From Pseudomonadota bacterium (GTDB lineage: Bacteria > Myxococcota_A > Polyangia > Polyangiales > Polyangiaceae): a DNA stretch of 64,000 nucleotides. Positions within the stretch are counted from its first letter, which is position 1. The number at the start of each line of letters is the position of its first letter. The stretch is from NCBI GenBank assembly GCA_023398955.1, contig JAEWRL010000109.1, forward strand, positions 70,219 through 134,218. Direction: 5' to 3'. Both the position numbers and the translations under genes were made by a program. The notes under the pieces are model-generated. The model had not been told where the DNA came from, ran no database searches, and saw only the letters and a list, made by a program, of their open reading frames with translations. Shown in pieces: positions 63,422-64,000 of the stretch.

Positions 63422-63589
63422 GCCCTCTTCCGAGGACTCCAAAGTGGTTCGGTGCGCCGCATACCCCTCTCCCGAGGACTCCAAAGTGGTTCGGTGCGCC
63501 GCATACCCCTCTCCCGAGGACCCCAAAGTGGTTCGGTGCGCCGCATACCCCTCTCCCGAGGACCCCAAAGTGGTTCGGTGCGCCTCACA
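63422..63589. repeat. Four tandem copies of a 42-bp unit
   Basis: The 42-bp unit (contains CCGAGGACYCCAAAGTGG and TTCGGTGCGCC) is repeated head to tail from 63422, 63464, 63506 and 63548, almost without change. Since 42 is divisible by three, every frame through it stays open, giving false open frames. No spacer exists, so this is not a CRISPR array. It probably varies in copy number. Confidence 0.95.
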
Positions 63590-63593
63590 GCAC

Positions 63594-63640
63594 GCCAGCT
63601 CCTTTCAAGTCGCGACTTCCGCCGCGTGGCAGCTCCGTCC
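63594..63640 (-). repeat. Second copy of a dispersed repeat
   Basis: This segment matches 28951-29005 (GCACGCCA, then TTTCAAGTCGCGACTTCCGCC, then CGTGGC) with a few changes. On the minus strand both could read R-G-G-S-R-D-L-K. It lies between the 42-bp repeat array and the four-helix-bundle remnant. Confidence 0.6.
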
Positions 63641-63699
63641 CCACTTCCCACGGGGCCGGAGGACTGCTGGGATGGCGCAAGAGGGCGCCCGCTGGGAAG

Positions 63700-63810
63700 T
63701 GTCTGGCGAGTGCCCTACCCAGAGGCCACGCGTACGCGGCAGACCAACTCCGGCGAGCCGCCAACTCCATCCCTATGAGCATCGCGGAGGGAGCTGGCGA
63801 ATTCGCTGCT
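63700..63810 (+). pseudogene. Fragment of a four-helix-bundle protein gene (23S rRNA IVS-type)
   Basis: A stretch starting near 63709 reads LPRGHAYAADQLRRAANSIP followed by MSIAEGAGEF. This is very close to the conserved core of the four-helix-bundle (S23/IVS) protein family found in many myxobacterial and planctomycete genomes. The sequence before it is tandem repeat and the sequence after it drifts into unrelated residues and a stop at about 63879, so only a fragment of the roughly 120-residue gene remains. It is probably a dead remnant of a gene copy that moves or decays often. Confidence 0.7.
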
Positions 63811-63902
63811 GCCGGGCTGGGGCTCCGGGCACCTCCGTGGGCTCGGGCTCGAATCCCTCCCTTGAAGACACTCCACTAGAGCACCGATCAGGTTGATTTC
63901 GT

Positions 63903-63918
63903 TGTGATCTCGATCACT
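63903..63918. promoter_or_regulatory. CRP-type palindrome
   Basis: TGTGATCTCGATCACT matches the enterobacterial CRP consensus TGTGA-N6-TCACA at nine of ten bases and is a near-perfect palindrome. It lies about 20 bases before the ATG at 63938 that may begin a gene leaving the window. Confidence 0.55.
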
Positions 63919-63937
63919 TGCGTGGCGCTGCTCTGCA

Positions 63938-64000
63938 ATGGATGGACAGGACGTCGGGGAGATGATCTTTTCTGGCGATGGAAAGATGGAATCCGCCGGT
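63938..64000 (+). CDS. Possible start of a gene leaving the window
   Basis: An open frame of 21 codons (MDGQDVGEMIFSGDGKMESA, then G) runs from ATG 63938 to the right edge. The segment is too short to recognise, and no strong ribosome site precedes it. Support comes only from the CRP-like palindrome just upstream and the lack of stops. A later ATG at 63962 is also possible. Confidence 0.25.
   Translation, partial: MDGQDVGEMIFSGDGKMESAG

Noticed and set aside
63422..63589. CRISPR array
   Set aside because: The repeats are directly tandem with no variable spacers, and no cas genes are present.
63928..63945. Sigma-54-type promoter (TGGC...TGC)
   Set aside because: The distance between the GG and GC elements is one base short of the strict spacing that sigma-54 requires.

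Overview
The window is about 64 kb of GC-rich (roughly two-thirds G+C), gene-dense DNA. It has many lipoproteins with bacterial lipoboxes, Gly/Ala/Pro-rich linkers, giant TPR and PEGA-domain proteins, an AgmX-like protein, FHA/PP2C signalling proteins and large secreted hydrolases. This mix fits a predatory or polymer-degrading myxobacterium (Myxococcota, probably Polyangia/Sorangiineae-like). That placement is an inference from gene content. I see no complete insertion sequence, prophage, CRISPR array or rRNA operon.

Layout, left to right. 1-6.8 kb: a GH3 beta-glucosidase lipoprotein cut by the left edge, a DEAD-box helicase with an RRM protein, yebC directly behind a tRNA-Leu(GAG), and a histidine kinase-receiver hybrid. 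7-18 kb: a three-gene minus-strand unit of a 2,364-residue TPR protein and two lipoproteins, divergent from a PEGA-domain protein. 18-24.5 kb: threonine synthase, a CDP-alcohol phosphotransferase coupled to a YceI-like lipoprotein, an L,D-transpeptidase, and an OmpA-like plus AgmX-like envelope pair ending in a clear terminator. 24.9-28.7 kb: RNA and ribosome genes (rlmE, a degenerate RluA-RlmI fusion, rplC, and divergent rplS), with ribosomal protein genes away from their usual operons.

29.4-36.8 kb: a four-gene FHA/VWA/PP2C/FHA-ABC-exporter operon built like a phosphothreonine-controlled exporter, with no kinase gene nearby. 37-52.6 kb: a mixed segment with a degenerate ANL-family ligase, PHA-granule-type protein, TerB-like protein, glucokinase, quinone oxidoreductase, PilZ protein, Crp/Fnr regulator, Nudix hydrolase, argS, a GH9 cellulase, dtd, a DUF4112 protein and a papain-like lipoprotein. 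52.7-59.3 kb: a large M36/M4-like metalloprotease with a CBM6-like module, two uncharacterised envelope proteins and a DUF420 (CtaM-like) membrane protein. 59.5-63.2 kb: an EVE protein, DAHP synthase with a well-formed transcription attenuator, a DUF2325-like gene and a ChaN/EreA-like lipoprotein. 63.2-64 kb: a 42-bp tandem repeat, a four-helix-bundle gene remnant, a consensus-like CRP box and possibly the start of a gene leaving the window.

The most striking signal is upstream of the DAHP synthase gene. A 23-codon leader peptide carries YYFGYY at residues 8-13. Behind it lie mutually exclusive antiterminator and terminator stems. The last leader codons form one arm of the antiterminator, which is the layout expected for ribosome-mediated Tyr/Phe attenuation of the shikimate pathway.
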